DNA from: a virus
DNA length: 26,746 nucleotides
IMG/VR virus record: IMGVR_UViG_3300050821_015813
Location: 1 to 26,746 of that record
Direction: 5' to 3' (one strand)
Part shown: piece by piece, positions 13,767 to 19,554 of the stretch
Layout of the letters: each line of letters opens with the position of its first letter
Numbering within the stretch: position 1 is the first letter of the stretch
Translations under genes and position numbers: made by a program
The notes under the pieces: generated by a model
What the model was told of the DNA's origin: nothing
The model's database searches: none
What the model saw: the letters and a program-made list of their open reading frames with translations, nothing else

Positions 13767-13781
13767 GGAAAGGGAATCAAG

Positions 13782-14006
13782 ATGACGGCGATGGACACGA
13801 AACAAATTGTTTATCGGTATAACGGCGACGCGACAAGCGATGAAGTTGTTGAGGACCTCATAGGAGAGATTCCGCGCCACGCGAAAGGCGAGATCATGGA
13901 GCGAAATGGCAAACAATGGAAGGTCATATTTATCAATGATGAATTCACCATCGGTGGCCCGCAGCAAGTTCCAATTCATCACGTATTCCTGACCGATCAA
14001 TTCTGA
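13782..14006 (+). CDS. Small tandem paralog C, 74 aa
   Basis: Starts at ATG 13782 (GGGA site) or at a second ATG nine bases on. It keeps VYRYNGD, the central AKGEIMERNGKQWKVIFI and a C-terminal HHVFLTDQF, so it is the most diverged copy, with Glu replacing Asp in KGD. It ends 8 bases before the convergent membrane-anchored gene. The three copies differ throughout and share no long identical DNA stretch, so the duplication is old. They could bind nucleic acid through the shared beta core, but nothing shows this directly. Confidence 0.72.
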   Translation: MTAMDTKQIVYRYNGDATSDEVVEDLIGEIPRHAKGEIMERNGKQWKVIFINDEFTIGGPQQVPIHHVFLTDQF

Positions 14007-14014
14007 GTTTCTAT

Positions 14015-14539
14015 TTATGGGGTGCTTGTCGGTTGTGGATTGCTATAAATCTCAACTTTGTATAGCGAATTGGGATACATATTTATGGTCCCGGTGGTAT
14101 ATCGCAAAACGGATATTGTAGCGCGGGAGCGAGATTCATAGCATATTCCATCCACCAAAAATGATTTGCATACTGTGCTTGTCGGGGCTGAATTAAGCGC
14201 GTCATTCACCGCTTCTGGGCTCAACCACTCCGAACTGCTCGACATCACGCCATTCAGATTTTCAAGTTCTGAAACACAGATCAGTCCCCAATCGTGCAGG
14301 AATGGGCCGTCATATCCTCCGTGGCAATAAATATAGGGATTCAAGATTGGCGGCATCGCGTCTGCCGGTGTTTGAGCACACAAACCAGCGTTATCCCACA
14401 CAGGACCATACTCACATCCTTGCTGATCACTCTCTTGTGCCGATGGAATACTTATCACGTTCGTCGCGAGAAGGATTAAAAACACTACGAGCCCAATCAT
14501 AAGTCCAACAAATGCCCACTCAAATTCATCTCTGTTCAT
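14015..14539 (-). CDS. Membrane-anchored exported Cys-containing protein, 174 aa
   Basis: The N-terminus (MNRDEFEWAFVGLMIGLVVFL) is a signal-anchor at residues 9-30. The exported part has six or seven cysteines (GCEYGPVWDNAGLC, YIYCHGGYDG, LICVSEL, VCKSFLVDGICYES), suggesting disulfide bonds outside the cytoplasm. No enzyme motif seen. Possible roles are surface exclusion or receptor modification (inference). The leader before ATG 14539 is AACAATTAATTAAACAAATCA. The start overlaps the end of the preceding minus-strand gene by 14 bases. Confidence 0.72.
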   Translation of the reverse strand: MNRDEFEWAFVGLMIGLVVFLILLATNVISIPSAQESDQQGCEYGPVWDNAGLCAQTPADAMPPILNPYIYCHGGYDGPFLHDWGLICVSELENLNGVMSSSSEWLSPEAVNDALNSAPTSTVCKSFLVDGICYESRSRATISVLRYTTGTINMYPNSLYKVEIYSNPQPTSTP

Positions 14540-14687
14540 TGATTTGTTTAATTAATTGTTCCTTTGTCGCACACCCCTTGATGATGACCGGCTGCTCGCC
14601 CTTCCTGCTCAAGATCGCGCCCCATTCGCCAAACATATTCCGCCAGCAATCCCAGGCTCCCACTTTGAAGTCGATGCGGGTGGTCAT
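14526..14687 (-). CDS. Small protein, 53 aa
   Basis: Start ATG 14687 was chosen because the upstream extension is read in another frame by the preceding gene and the two overlap by 4 bases (ATGA), a typical coupled pair. The protein MTTRIDFKVGAWDCWRNMF continues with GEWGAILSRKGEQPVIIKG and ends in a Lys/Glu helix. It looks like a small alpha/beta protein with two cysteines. Family not recognised. Confidence 0.6.
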   Translation of the reverse strand: MTTRIDFKVGAWDCWRNMFGEWGAILSRKGEQPVIIKGCATKEQLIKQINEQR

Positions 14688-14854
14688 TTCTCGCGGCGCA
14701 ACTCTTCTCTTGTGCAATCGGCTGCCGATTCGAGCATCGAGATGACAATGTCCAGTCCCTCAAGGTAATCCTTTTTTGAACACTCGACCGAGTCGCAACG
14801 AGATTGCGTCTCTTCTGCAATTTCTTCAAACTCCTTTTCAGTTGATTTCTTCAT
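14684..14854 (-). CDS. Small helical protein, 56 aa
   Basis: Start ATG 14854 has an AGGA site. The protein MKKSTEKEFEEIAEETQSRC is strongly charged and helical, with three cysteines (one in VECSKKD) and a C-terminal LESAADCTREEL. It is coupled through 4-base overlaps to both neighbours, forming a four-gene minus-strand set with the winged-helix gene 14851-15171 first. The longer upstream frame (to 14962) is not used because it lies inside that gene. Function unknown. Confidence 0.62.
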   Translation of the reverse strand: MKKSTEKEFEEIAEETQSRCDSVECSKKDYLEGLDIVISMLESAADCTREELRREK

Positions 14855-15171
14855 ATTCCTAATGATTGTGGATTTCCTTCGACCTTTTTCTCTTCTCTTG
14901 CCGGCGGCAACACCGGATGCTTGGCGCGCCAACAATGAGCAGTGCTTCCCGTCACTTTGCACGTCCGGCGCCCACCATCAAACACGAGTTCCATCTTCCT
15001 TAGCTCCAGGATGCGCGGCGTGATCCTATTCACCGGCCACCTCAAATGCGCGGCGATTTCCGCGTTCGTTGCATCCGGGAAGAACCGCAGCGCGTCGAGA
15101 ACTTGCTTCTGTTTTGCACCGAGATTTTGCGTGGCGACGCTATAGGCGAAGAGCGATGTATCTTGGATCAT
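14851..15171 (-). CDS. Winged helix-turn-helix DNA-binding protein, 106 aa
   Basis: Residues ~18-65 form a winged helix: KQKQVLDALRFFPDATNAEI, then AAHLRWPVNRITPRILELRK with MELVFDGG as the wing. This arrangement (NAEIAAHL..P.N.ITPR..EL) is common in phage proteins that regulate or help replication, distantly MarR/gp-type. The last 40 residues are basic and disordered, with a CKVTGSTAHCW pair. Start ATG 15171 lies 101 bases from the divergent gene at 15273, so the protein may act in that shared region. First gene of the leftward set ending at 14015. Confidence 0.72.
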   Translation of the reverse strand: MIQDTSLFAYSVATQNLGAKQKQVLDALRFFPDATNAEIAAHLRWPVNRITPRILELRKMELVFDGGRRTCKVTGSTAHCWRAKHPVLPPAREEKKVEGNPQSLGI

Positions 15172-15272
15172 TATGCTTTGATTAGCTTTAAGGGTTCTCT
15201 AGAGCATTTCAACCTGCAGCGTACCCATTTCGACAGGGTGCGCATCATACTGCGACAAGGAGTATCTACACC

Positions 15273-15452
15273 ATGGCGCACGATGACGTAAAAGACGTTC
15301 GCAATCAGCAGTCGGGCTCGCAGTCTGGACAGAGCGACCCATCGAATGCAACGAAACAGCCCGGCCAGCAGACCCAACAGGCACCAAAGAAAGATGTTCA
15401 AGGCGGAGAGAAGAAAGAAGATTCTCAGAAAACGGGAACGGGAAAGCACTAG
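15273..15452 (+). CDS. Gln/Lys/Ser-rich disordered protein, 59 aa
   Basis: Start ATG 15273 has a strong ribosome site, AAGGAG, 10 bases upstream. The protein (MAHDDVKDVRNQQSGSQSGQ, then a Gln/Pro-rich part and Lys/Gly/Thr-rich end) has no hydrophobic core and so is disordered. It is followed 30 bases later by a clear intrinsic terminator, making a complete one-gene unit. Similar hydrophilic small proteins occur as stress-type or host-takeover proteins, but no function can be given. Coding is supported by the ribosome site and the matching terminator. Confidence 0.7.
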   Translation: MAHDDVKDVRNQQSGSQSGQSDPSNATKQPGQQTQQAPKKDVQGGEKKEDSQKTGTGKH

Positions 15453-15481
15453 AACGTTCGCGCGGTTTCCTCGCTCCCAGG

Positions 15482-15508
15482 GCGGCGGTGAAAACCGCCG
15501 TCTTTTTT
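15482..15508 (+). terminator. Intrinsic terminator
   Basis: GGCGGT, loop GAAA, ACCGCC, followed by a run of seven bases rich in T (TCTTTTTT). It ends the single-gene unit at 15273-15452. Confidence 0.9.
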
Positions 15509-15520
15509 GTGGTCATGTCG

Positions 15521-15919
15521 TCACCAGAACTTGTTCACGTCGCTCAATCGACACTTGAGCTCTGCAGCGATCTTTAGCGAGTCCCAGGTTGGATGCGCGG
15601 CACTCACTTCATCCACTATCTCCTTAGTGATTTCGCGCTTGACCGGCGGCTCTTCGTCCAGCGGCAGGTCGCCATCGCGCTTGGGACATGTTTTGGCAAA
15701 GTGGCCGTAGCCGTCACAGATCTTGCAATGGATCTTGCCTTTCCGACCGCGCTTCGTGCTCTTCGGCGCACTCGTCATGTGTTTCTTGCGCTTGGGAGCG
15801 AACGTCGAGGCCGAATCTTCTTCACTTTGAGGCTCAAGCAAGCTAAACTCTGGCACCTTCTCATAAAGGTCGTCTCCAGATGCGGCATAGTGTTTGCCGG
15901 CGATTTGGTAGATTTTCAT
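15521..15919 (-). CDS. CCHC zinc-knuckle protein, 132 aa
   Basis: Start ATG 15919 (MKIYQIAGKHYAASGDDLYE) has the leader ACAAAACAAAAGAA. In the middle, CKICDGYGHFAKTCPKR is an exact C-x2-C-x4-H-x4-C zinc knuckle, the motif of retroviral nucleocapsid and other single-stranded nucleic acid binding proteins. It is preceded by a Lys/Arg-rich segment (KRKKHMTSAPKSTKRGRKGK) that would also bind nucleic acid. The C-terminal part (VSAAHPTWDSLKIAAELKC) looks like a short helix-turn-helix or UBA-like helical unit. It probably binds single-stranded DNA or RNA. The frame extends upstream to 16096, but that part overlaps the gene at 16025. Confidence 0.78.
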   Translation of the reverse strand: MKIYQIAGKHYAASGDDLYEKVPEFSLLEPQSEEDSASTFAPKRKKHMTSAPKSTKRGRKGKIHCKICDGYGHFAKTCPKRDGDLPLDEEPPVKREITKEIVDEVSAAHPTWDSLKIAAELKCRLSDVNKFW

Positions 15920-16024
15920 TTCTTTTGTTTTGTGGCGTCTGGCGCCTAGGATTGATTGTTGAACGTTTGTTCGCCCTTCCACGTCATTGTCATGTAGAAC
16001 CTTGGCTAAGAGGAGAAACTTGTG

Positions 16025-16264
16025 ATGCAAGCACGAATTCTGCGGATTGGTATTGGCGTAGCACTGCTGCTGACTGGATACATGGTCGGGACACACTCCT
16101 CAACACCAATCCATGCTGAACAGCGAACGAGTGTCCCTGGCTACTACGGAAGGTTTGTCGCGGGCGACAGCGCATCGCTATGGTTTGAGGACAAGGACGG
16201 CACGCTTCGGCAGGTCAACGTACCGCAGGGCAACACTGTTTTCACTGCCTCTCGAAACAAATAG
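16025..16264 (+). CDS. Small exported protein, 79 aa
   Basis: The start may be ATG 16025 or the GTG just before it; AGGAG is placed well for either. The N-terminus (LRIGIGVALLLTGYMVGTHS) is a signal sequence or single anchor. The exported part is a short beta-rich domain (GYYGRFVAGDSASLWFEDKD, then LRQVNVPQGNTVF). The gene stands alone on the plus strand; upstream, TAGAAC (15995-16000) in TGTAGAAC may be its -10 box. It resembles small host-derived exported proteins and may be a lysogenic-conversion gene, but this is inference. Confidence 0.7.
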   Translation: MQARILRIGIGVALLLTGYMVGTHSSTPIHAEQRTSVPGYYGRFVAGDSASLWFEDKDGTLRQVNVPQGNTVFTASRNK

Positions 16265-16305
16265 CTACGCGGGGAGGGTCTCCATGGAGTCTTCACTCAC
16301 TCAGA

Positions 16306-16316
16306 TATTCCCCCAT
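16306..16316 (-). promoter_or_regulatory. Third copy of ATGGGGGAATA box
   Basis: The complement of TATTCCCCCAT gives an exact copy of the 11-bp element found in the promoters at 10151 and 10723, here on the minus strand. No CGTACAAT follows it, so it is more likely a regulator binding site than a promoter. It lies in the 75-base gap between gene 16025 and gene 16340. Confidence 0.45.
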
Positions 16317-16339
16317 ATTCTCTGAGCGGCCCATAATGT

Positions 16340-16534
16340 CTATTGCTGTTTCGGTCGATACCACGGCTTCGCGATTATCTCGTAGTGATGCACTATGTCG
16401 TTCTTCGTAAAAGGACTAAGCTCGTTCCACACTTCCTCTGCGTGTCGGCACAACTTCCGCTGAAACGTTGCCGTGGGGCAGGTGCAAGTGATGTCAGGAT
16501 TCGTCATCGTCCCACCCCAATAGATCGTCGTCAC
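16340..16534 (-). CDS. SWIM-like zinc-finger protein, 64 aa
   Basis: The motif ITCTCPTATFQRKLCRHAEE fits the SWIM zinc finger pattern C-x-C-x(n)-C-x-H, which binds DNA or protein. The most likely start is a GTG at 16534, giving VTTIYWGG; the long frame to 16660 overlaps the SSB-like gene in another frame. The C-terminus is polar and ends WYRPKQQ. It lies 22 bases downstream of the SSB-like gene and so probably acts in DNA replication or recombination with it. Start is uncertain. Confidence 0.62.
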   Translation of the reverse strand: MTTIYWGGTMTNPDITCTCPTATFQRKLCRHAEEVWNELSPFTKNDIVHHYEIIAKPWYRPKQQ

Positions 16535-16556
16535 GTACTCGACGGACGGGTCCTTG

Positions 16557-17072
16557 CTAGAACGGGATGTCCTCCGGCCGAATATCCTCTCCGCCTCCCA
16601 GGCCTGGACGATCTCCTTCACCAATTGGCTCATCGAGTTGAATGGTCGGAATATGCTCACCCGACGATTTGCTTGCGACCTTTGAAATGCGCTTGCCGTA
16701 CTTCCCGTTCTTCAACTTGAACGCCTCGACAAAGAACTCCTCGCCGATTTCGATGTCCTCCAGGTCTTCGATGAGGTAATAGAGATTGCCGTCCTCATTC
16801 CTGATCGGCATATTCCACAGTTTCTCGACACCGTTGTCGATAATGACCATCTGCAGTTCTTCCTGCTCCGCACCGTTGAAGCTCTTGCCCTTGCCGATGC
16901 TCTGCGAAAGGATCTTCACCCGATGCTGACCATTCGGCACCTCTACGTCGATCATCTGACCGCCGCCGGCATCCACTTTCTTCTTATCGGTAACACTGAA
17001 GAACTGATTCTTTTCTGCAATCGCGCCCTTTTCGCGCGCCTTCTCCGCCAACTGCTTCGCTAATGTGCTCAT
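16557..17072 (-). CDS. SSB-like protein with acidic DIPF tip, 171 aa
   Basis: The C-terminus (GGGEDIRPEDIPF) is the acidic, Gly-rich tail with the D-I-P-F tip that in bacterial SSB proteins recruits replication and repair enzymes. The middle has a beta-rich part (GQHRVKILSQSIGKGKSFNG, ELQMVIIDNGVEKLW, then FFVEAFKLKNGKYGKRISKV) compatible with an OB fold, but it is not the ordinary SSB sequence. The N-terminus is a helix (LAKQLAEKAREKGA). It probably coats single-stranded DNA. Start ATG 17072 with leader TAAACCTTAATAATTTC. The next gene upstream is the DUF1351-like coiled coil, typical neighbours in phage recombination modules. Confidence 0.72.
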   Translation of the reverse strand: MSTLAKQLAEKAREKGAIAEKNQFFSVTDKKKVDAGGGQMIDVEVPNGQHRVKILSQSIGKGKSFNGAEQEELQMVIIDNGVEKLWNMPIRNEDGNLYYLIEDLEDIEIGEEFFVEAFKLKNGKYGKRISKVASKSSGEHIPTIQLDEPIGEGDRPGLGGGEDIRPEDIPF

Positions 17073-17106
17073 GTTTGAATGAAATTATTAAGGTTTATTT
17101 TCTGCA

Positions 17107-17979
17107 CTACGCTGCCTGCAACTCGTCCACAATCTCGTCCACGACCTTCCGCACCTTTGCGACCTTTGCCACCGCTCTCTTGCTAGTGACCACCGGCCAT
17201 GCAATGGCCATGAACACTCCAGAGAATGCACGAAGTTTCTCGGCGTCAGGGCGCTCCGCCTCGATCCGTTCAGCCTCGGCCTTCGCTGCCGCCTCCGCGG
17301 CAATGCGCTCGTCTTCCTTCCGCTTGGCATCGATCTCTGCCTGAATGCGTGCATCCTCGGCGGCCCTCCGCTTTGCTTCCTCAACTTCGGCTTTATGCCG
17401 CGCCTCGCGCTCCGCCTCAAGTTTCTTATCTTCGATCGCCTTCTTCTCCGCCTCGATCCGATCCGCTTCAGCTCGCTGCGCCCGCTCCGTTTCTTCCTGG
17501 GCAACGCGCTGCCTCTCGAGCTTCCTGGAAAGGAAACCATTGAGGACCGCCATAAATGCAGGACCATCCAACTTGAGGACTTCATCCTCGGTCATCGTTG
17601 CGTCCAACTCGGCAAGCTTCGCCATGCGCTCCGGCAAGACTGCACGCTGTTCCTTCTCGAACTTGATGCGCTCCTTCTCGTCGTCGATTCTCTTCTGCTC
17701 GGCCATGAGGTGATCCTCCACTTCCTCGATGGCAACCGTGATGCGCTTTGCTTCCGCATCCACCGCCCGGCCATACTCCAGTGCCGATGCTTTGAGCTCA
17801 ACGCGCTTCTTCTCGACATTCACGCGCTCTGCCTTTATGAAGAGGCGAGCATCCCGCACCTTCTCATATCCCTCTACATCGTCCAAGCCCTTGATCGTGA
17901 GGGGAAGAAACTCCTTGCGGTACTGTGCGAGGGCTTCATCAGTGACACTGTACTTTACCAATTCTGTGATGTTGTCCAC
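17107..17979 (-). CDS. Coiled-coil phage protein (DUF1351-like), 290 aa
   Basis: Start GTG 17979, with leader ACAATTAATAAATACATTC; upstream ATGs lie in the preceding gene. The first 110 residues fit the family of phage proteins near single-strand annealing genes: VDNITELVKYSVTDEALAQY, YEKVRDARLFIKAERVNVEK, a GRAVDAEAKRI motif and EEVEDHLMAEQKR. Then follows a very long Ala/Glu/Lys/Arg coiled coil (residues ~135-250), ending in a shorter helical part (VVTSKRAVAKVAKVRKVVDE). Probably part of the recombination/replication machinery, as a scaffold for SSB or recombinase. No RecT or exonuclease gene is seen next to it. Confidence 0.72.
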   Translation of the reverse strand: MDNITELVKYSVTDEALAQYRKEFLPLTIKGLDDVEGYEKVRDARLFIKAERVNVEKKRVELKASALEYGRAVDAEAKRITVAIEEVEDHLMAEQKRIDDEKERIKFEKEQRAVLPERMAKLAELDATMTEDEVLKLDGPAFMAVLNGFLSRKLERQRVAQEETERAQRAEADRIEAEKKAIEDKKLEAEREARHKAEVEEAKRRAAEDARIQAEIDAKRKEDERIAAEAAAKAEAERIEAERPDAEKLRAFSGVFMAIAWPVVTSKRAVAKVAKVRKVVDEIVDELQAA

Positions 17980-17990
17980 GAATGTATTTA

Positions 17991-18209
17991 TTAATTGTTG
18001 CGGGAGGCTTCGACGTTCTCCCGTCCTACTTCCTGTAGCGCTTCGGCTCTTCTGTCCATTTCGCCAATGAATGTGCGATGCCGGGGTGGGACGCAATTCA
18101 TAAGAATCTCTGCTTTCATTTCCGCCTTCAGTGCATCGTTGCGCTTGTCCTGCTCCACCTGTTCAAGTGCCGACTTCCTGTTCGCTGCGGTGATGTCTTC
18201 CTGGACCAT
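17991..18209 (-). CDS. Helical charged protein, 72 aa
   Basis: Start ATG 18209 (MVQEDITAANRKSALEQVEQ). All-helical, rich in Glu, Arg, Lys, with one cysteine (LMNCVPPRHRTFIGEMDRR). It is only 1 base after the upstream gene and 11 bases before the DUF1351-like gene, so the four genes form one transcript. Not recognised. It may be a small helper of the replication/recombination set. Confidence 0.65.
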   Translation of the reverse strand: MVQEDITAANRKSALEQVEQDKRNDALKAEMKAEILMNCVPPRHRTFIGEMDRRAEALQEVGRENVEASRNN

Positions 18210-18210
18210 C

Positions 18211-18348
18211 TCAATGTGCGATCTGATACTCCTGCGACGCGCTACCGACTATCGCGTCATACATGCCTTCGATGTCTGCTTCCGTCGGAGGCTCGCCGTG
18301 CTTCATCTGATAATCGGCGAGCATCTCCATGATTTCGTCGTTATCCAC
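18211..18348 (-). CDS. Small acidic protein, 45 aa
   Basis: The chosen start is GTG 18348 (VDNDEIMEMLADYQMKHG), with leader TAAACCTAACAATCAACATC, identical in style to other minus-strand leaders. The longer frame to 18423 runs inside a membrane protein gene and is rejected. The protein is a Met/Glu/Asp-rich helix pair. It overlaps the end of the upstream gene (18341-18517) by 8 bases and is adjacent to the next. Unknown function. Confidence 0.55.
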   Translation of the reverse strand: MDNDEIMEMLADYQMKHGEPPTEADIEGMYDAIVGSASQEYQIAH

Positions 18349-18517
18349 GATGTTGATTGTTAGGTTTATTTGCGAACCGTCCGAGGATGAACCCGAGGAA
18401 TACTGGCCCAAGAACATATCCAATCCACTTGAGTGGGCTATGCCAGGGAAAACTCCAATATAGAGCGAAACCGGTATTGAGGATGATGATGACGCAAATT
18501 GATTCGAAAATATCCAT
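18341..18517 (-). CDS. Two-span membrane protein, 58 aa
   Basis: A frame from ATG 18517 to TAA 18341 encodes MDIFESICVIIILNTGFALY, then a Trp-rich loop (WSFPWHSPLKW) and a second hydrophobic helix (IGYVLGPVFLGFILG) followed by a basic tail. Two helices with a short outside loop and a basic tail is holin-like in shape, but no lysin gene is nearby. It overlaps the GTG start of the next gene by 8 bases. Upstream on the coding strand is a 17-bp palindrome and AT-rich DNA. Evidence is frame, hydropathy and gene packing. Confidence 0.62.
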   Translation of the reverse strand: MDIFESICVIIILNTGFALYWSFPWHSPLKWIGYVLGPVFLGFILGRFANKPNNQHRG

Positions 18518-18542
18518 GCTCGTGAAAATCGATTTAATTTAT

Positions 18543-18559
18543 TTCCCGATATTCGGGAA
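18543..18559. promoter_or_regulatory. 17-bp palindrome, operator or hairpin
   Basis: TTCCCGATATTCGGGAA is a perfect palindrome with a 3-base centre, 26 bases upstream of the ATG at 18517. On the minus strand it is followed by ATAAATTAAAT. It may be a repressor operator or an mRNA hairpin. No T run for a normal terminator. Confidence 0.5.
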
Positions 18560-18599
18560 GGTGCGAGGAACCGTTGCGGACTTCTCGCTGGGGATCGAA

Positions 18600-18616
18600 T
18601 GGCGGATTCGAACCGC
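18600..18616 (-). other. tRNA T-arm-like sequence, possible attachment site
   Basis: On the minus strand this reads GCGGTTCGAATCCGCC, which has the T-loop TTCGAAT with a 4-bp stem. No matching acceptor or anticodon arm is found within 90 bases, so it is not a complete tRNA gene. A fragment identical to a tRNA 3' end is what phage attP sites look like. It lies in the 142-base gap between two minus-strand genes. Confidence 0.3.
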
Positions 18617-18659
18617 TAACCAAATCTTTCCGACCCTTTCCCTCCCGAATGCAACCGTT

Positions 18660-18809
18660 CTATCTATTCCAGCTCCACCACAAGGTGGTTCCCACGATCA
18701 CCGCGATTCCTGCAATCACTGACATCTCGTAGATGTAGGTTCGCACTGGATGTTTGGTGCGGGGCCTCAGGTATTGAATCTCATCGCTGATCAATTCTGT
18801 GTCGTTCAC
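18660..18809 (-). CDS. Small membrane-anchored protein, 49 aa
   Basis: From GTG 18809 (VNDTELISDEIQYLRPR) to TAG 18660. The N-terminal half is charged and cytoplasmic, the C-terminal half a single membrane helix (SVIAGIAVIVGTTLWWSW). The leader TAAACCAATTAATAAAAGC is the recurrent AT-rich form found before other genes on this strand and supports the GTG. It would be the first gene of the leftward set running to 16340. Unknown function. Confidence 0.6.
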   Translation of the reverse strand: MNDTELISDEIQYLRPRTKHPVRTYIYEMSVIAGIAVIVGTTLWWSWNR

Positions 18810-18988
18810 GCTTTTATTAATTGGTTTATATTATTCGACCTTTTAGATGATTCGCTGGTGGGGAAACAGAGCGTAGAAACTTCTATAGAAATCGCGCCGC
18901 TCGTGTTGGGTTCATCTAGTGGAAATACAGAACCCTCAGGCCACTACTCACAGCTCCCCCATCAACGAACCATCCTGACTGCCCCTTA

Positions 18989-19016
18989 ACAATAGCAAAT
19001 TGGCGTAACCCGTCAA
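18989..19016 (-). promoter_or_regulatory. Sigma-70-like promoter for the leftward gene set
   Basis: On the minus strand TTGACG (-35, at 19011-19016) is followed after 16 bases by TATTGT (-10, at 18989-18994). It directs transcription toward the gene at 18809 with a leader of about 170 bases. Match 5/6 and 4/6. Confidence 0.45.
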
Positions 19017-19022
19017 ACGAAA

Positions 19023-19250
19023 CTGGGGATAACCCAATACCCTGTCAAGCCCTCTGTTTATGCGCCCTCCGAGCCGCTCTGCGTGCCGCATTGATCTTCG
19101 TGCGATTCTTCTTTTTATATTCCCTGTGAAAGGCGTTATAGCGATTCCGGCCTTCTATCTTTCCGAACGTCCTTTCGTAGTATGCGAGCGATGCCATTGA
19201 GCTAACTAAAGCACACCTCCAACGACTTGCCCAGAGAAGGTTATCCCCAG
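19023..19250. other. Candidate replication origin: inverted DnaA-box-like repeats
   Basis: CTGGGGATAACC (19023-19034) and its exact reverse complement GGTTATCCCCAG (19239-19250) flank a small gene. Each contains TTATCCCCA, one base from the DnaA box TTATCCACA. The pair lies at the point where transcription switches from leftward to rightward, just before the CHC2 protein gene. A further TTATCCACG is at 18341. Origin function is inferred; no iteron array was seen. Confidence 0.4.
19045..19197 (-). CDS. Small Arg/Lys-rich protein, 50 aa
   Basis: Start ATG 19197 (MASLAYYERTFGKIEGRNRY), then NAFHREYKKKNRTKINAARR and a basic tail ending HKQRA. Net charge is strongly positive, so it likely binds DNA or RNA. 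The aromatic-then-basic pattern resembles the N-terminal part of some HNH-type phage proteins, but no HNH motif follows. A GGAGGTG lies too far (about 16 bases) upstream for normal use. It sits between the two DnaA-box-like repeats, which is a hint of a role near the origin. Confidence 0.58.
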   Translation of the reverse strand: MASLAYYERTFGKIEGRNRYNAFHREYKKKNRTKINAARRAARRAHKQRA

Positions 19251-19323
19251 GCCGCGTCTTGTGCATTTCTGACAGTTTCCTAAAGTGATTGGGTAGTTCA
19301 GTTCATTCACAACTGGAGGGAAT

Positions 19324-19506
19324 ATGCCCGGAGAGAAACCGCTCAAAGTCTATGCCATTGAAGACAATGGCGGCGACAAAAAATACTGGCGTGAAATTGG
19401 CGTGGCGTTTCGTAATCGCGACAACTCACTCAACGTGAAGCTCTATATGCTTCCACATCTCAACGTGAACATTCGGGAGCAGAACGAACGGGACGAACCC
19501 CGATAA
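19324..19506 (+). CDS. Small plasmid/phage protein, 60 aa
   Basis: Start ATG 19324 with ribosome site GGAGGG 5 bases away. The sequence MPGEKPLKVYAIEDNGGDKK, WREIGVAFRNRDNSLNVKLY and LPHLNVNIREQ is that of a short conserved protein often found on mobile elements near replication genes; its beta-rich pattern (single-domain) is clear, the function is not known. It is followed within 5 bases by a strong terminator, and the CHC2 protein gene starts 49 bases after its stop. The first gene to the right of the candidate origin. Confidence 0.72.
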   Translation: MPGEKPLKVYAIEDNGGDKKYWREIGVAFRNRDNSLNVKLYMLPHLNVNIREQNERDEPR

Positions 19507-19510
19507 ACCA

Positions 19511-19537
19511 AAAAGCCTCGCGCGTTGCGGGGCTTTT
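19511..19537 (+). terminator. Intrinsic terminator
   Basis: AAAAGCCTCGC, loop GCGTT, GCGGGGCTTTT: an 11-bp stem with one G-T pair, symmetrical A and T runs. Ends the gene at 19324-19506 and may allow some readthrough into the CHC2 gene. Confidence 0.85.
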
Positions 19538-19554
19538 CCACTGGGAGCGCGAGT

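Noticed and set aside
18590-18680. Possible tRNA gene on the minus strand
   Set aside because: Only a T-arm can be drawn; no pairing acceptor 5' strand or anticodon arm within 90 bases.
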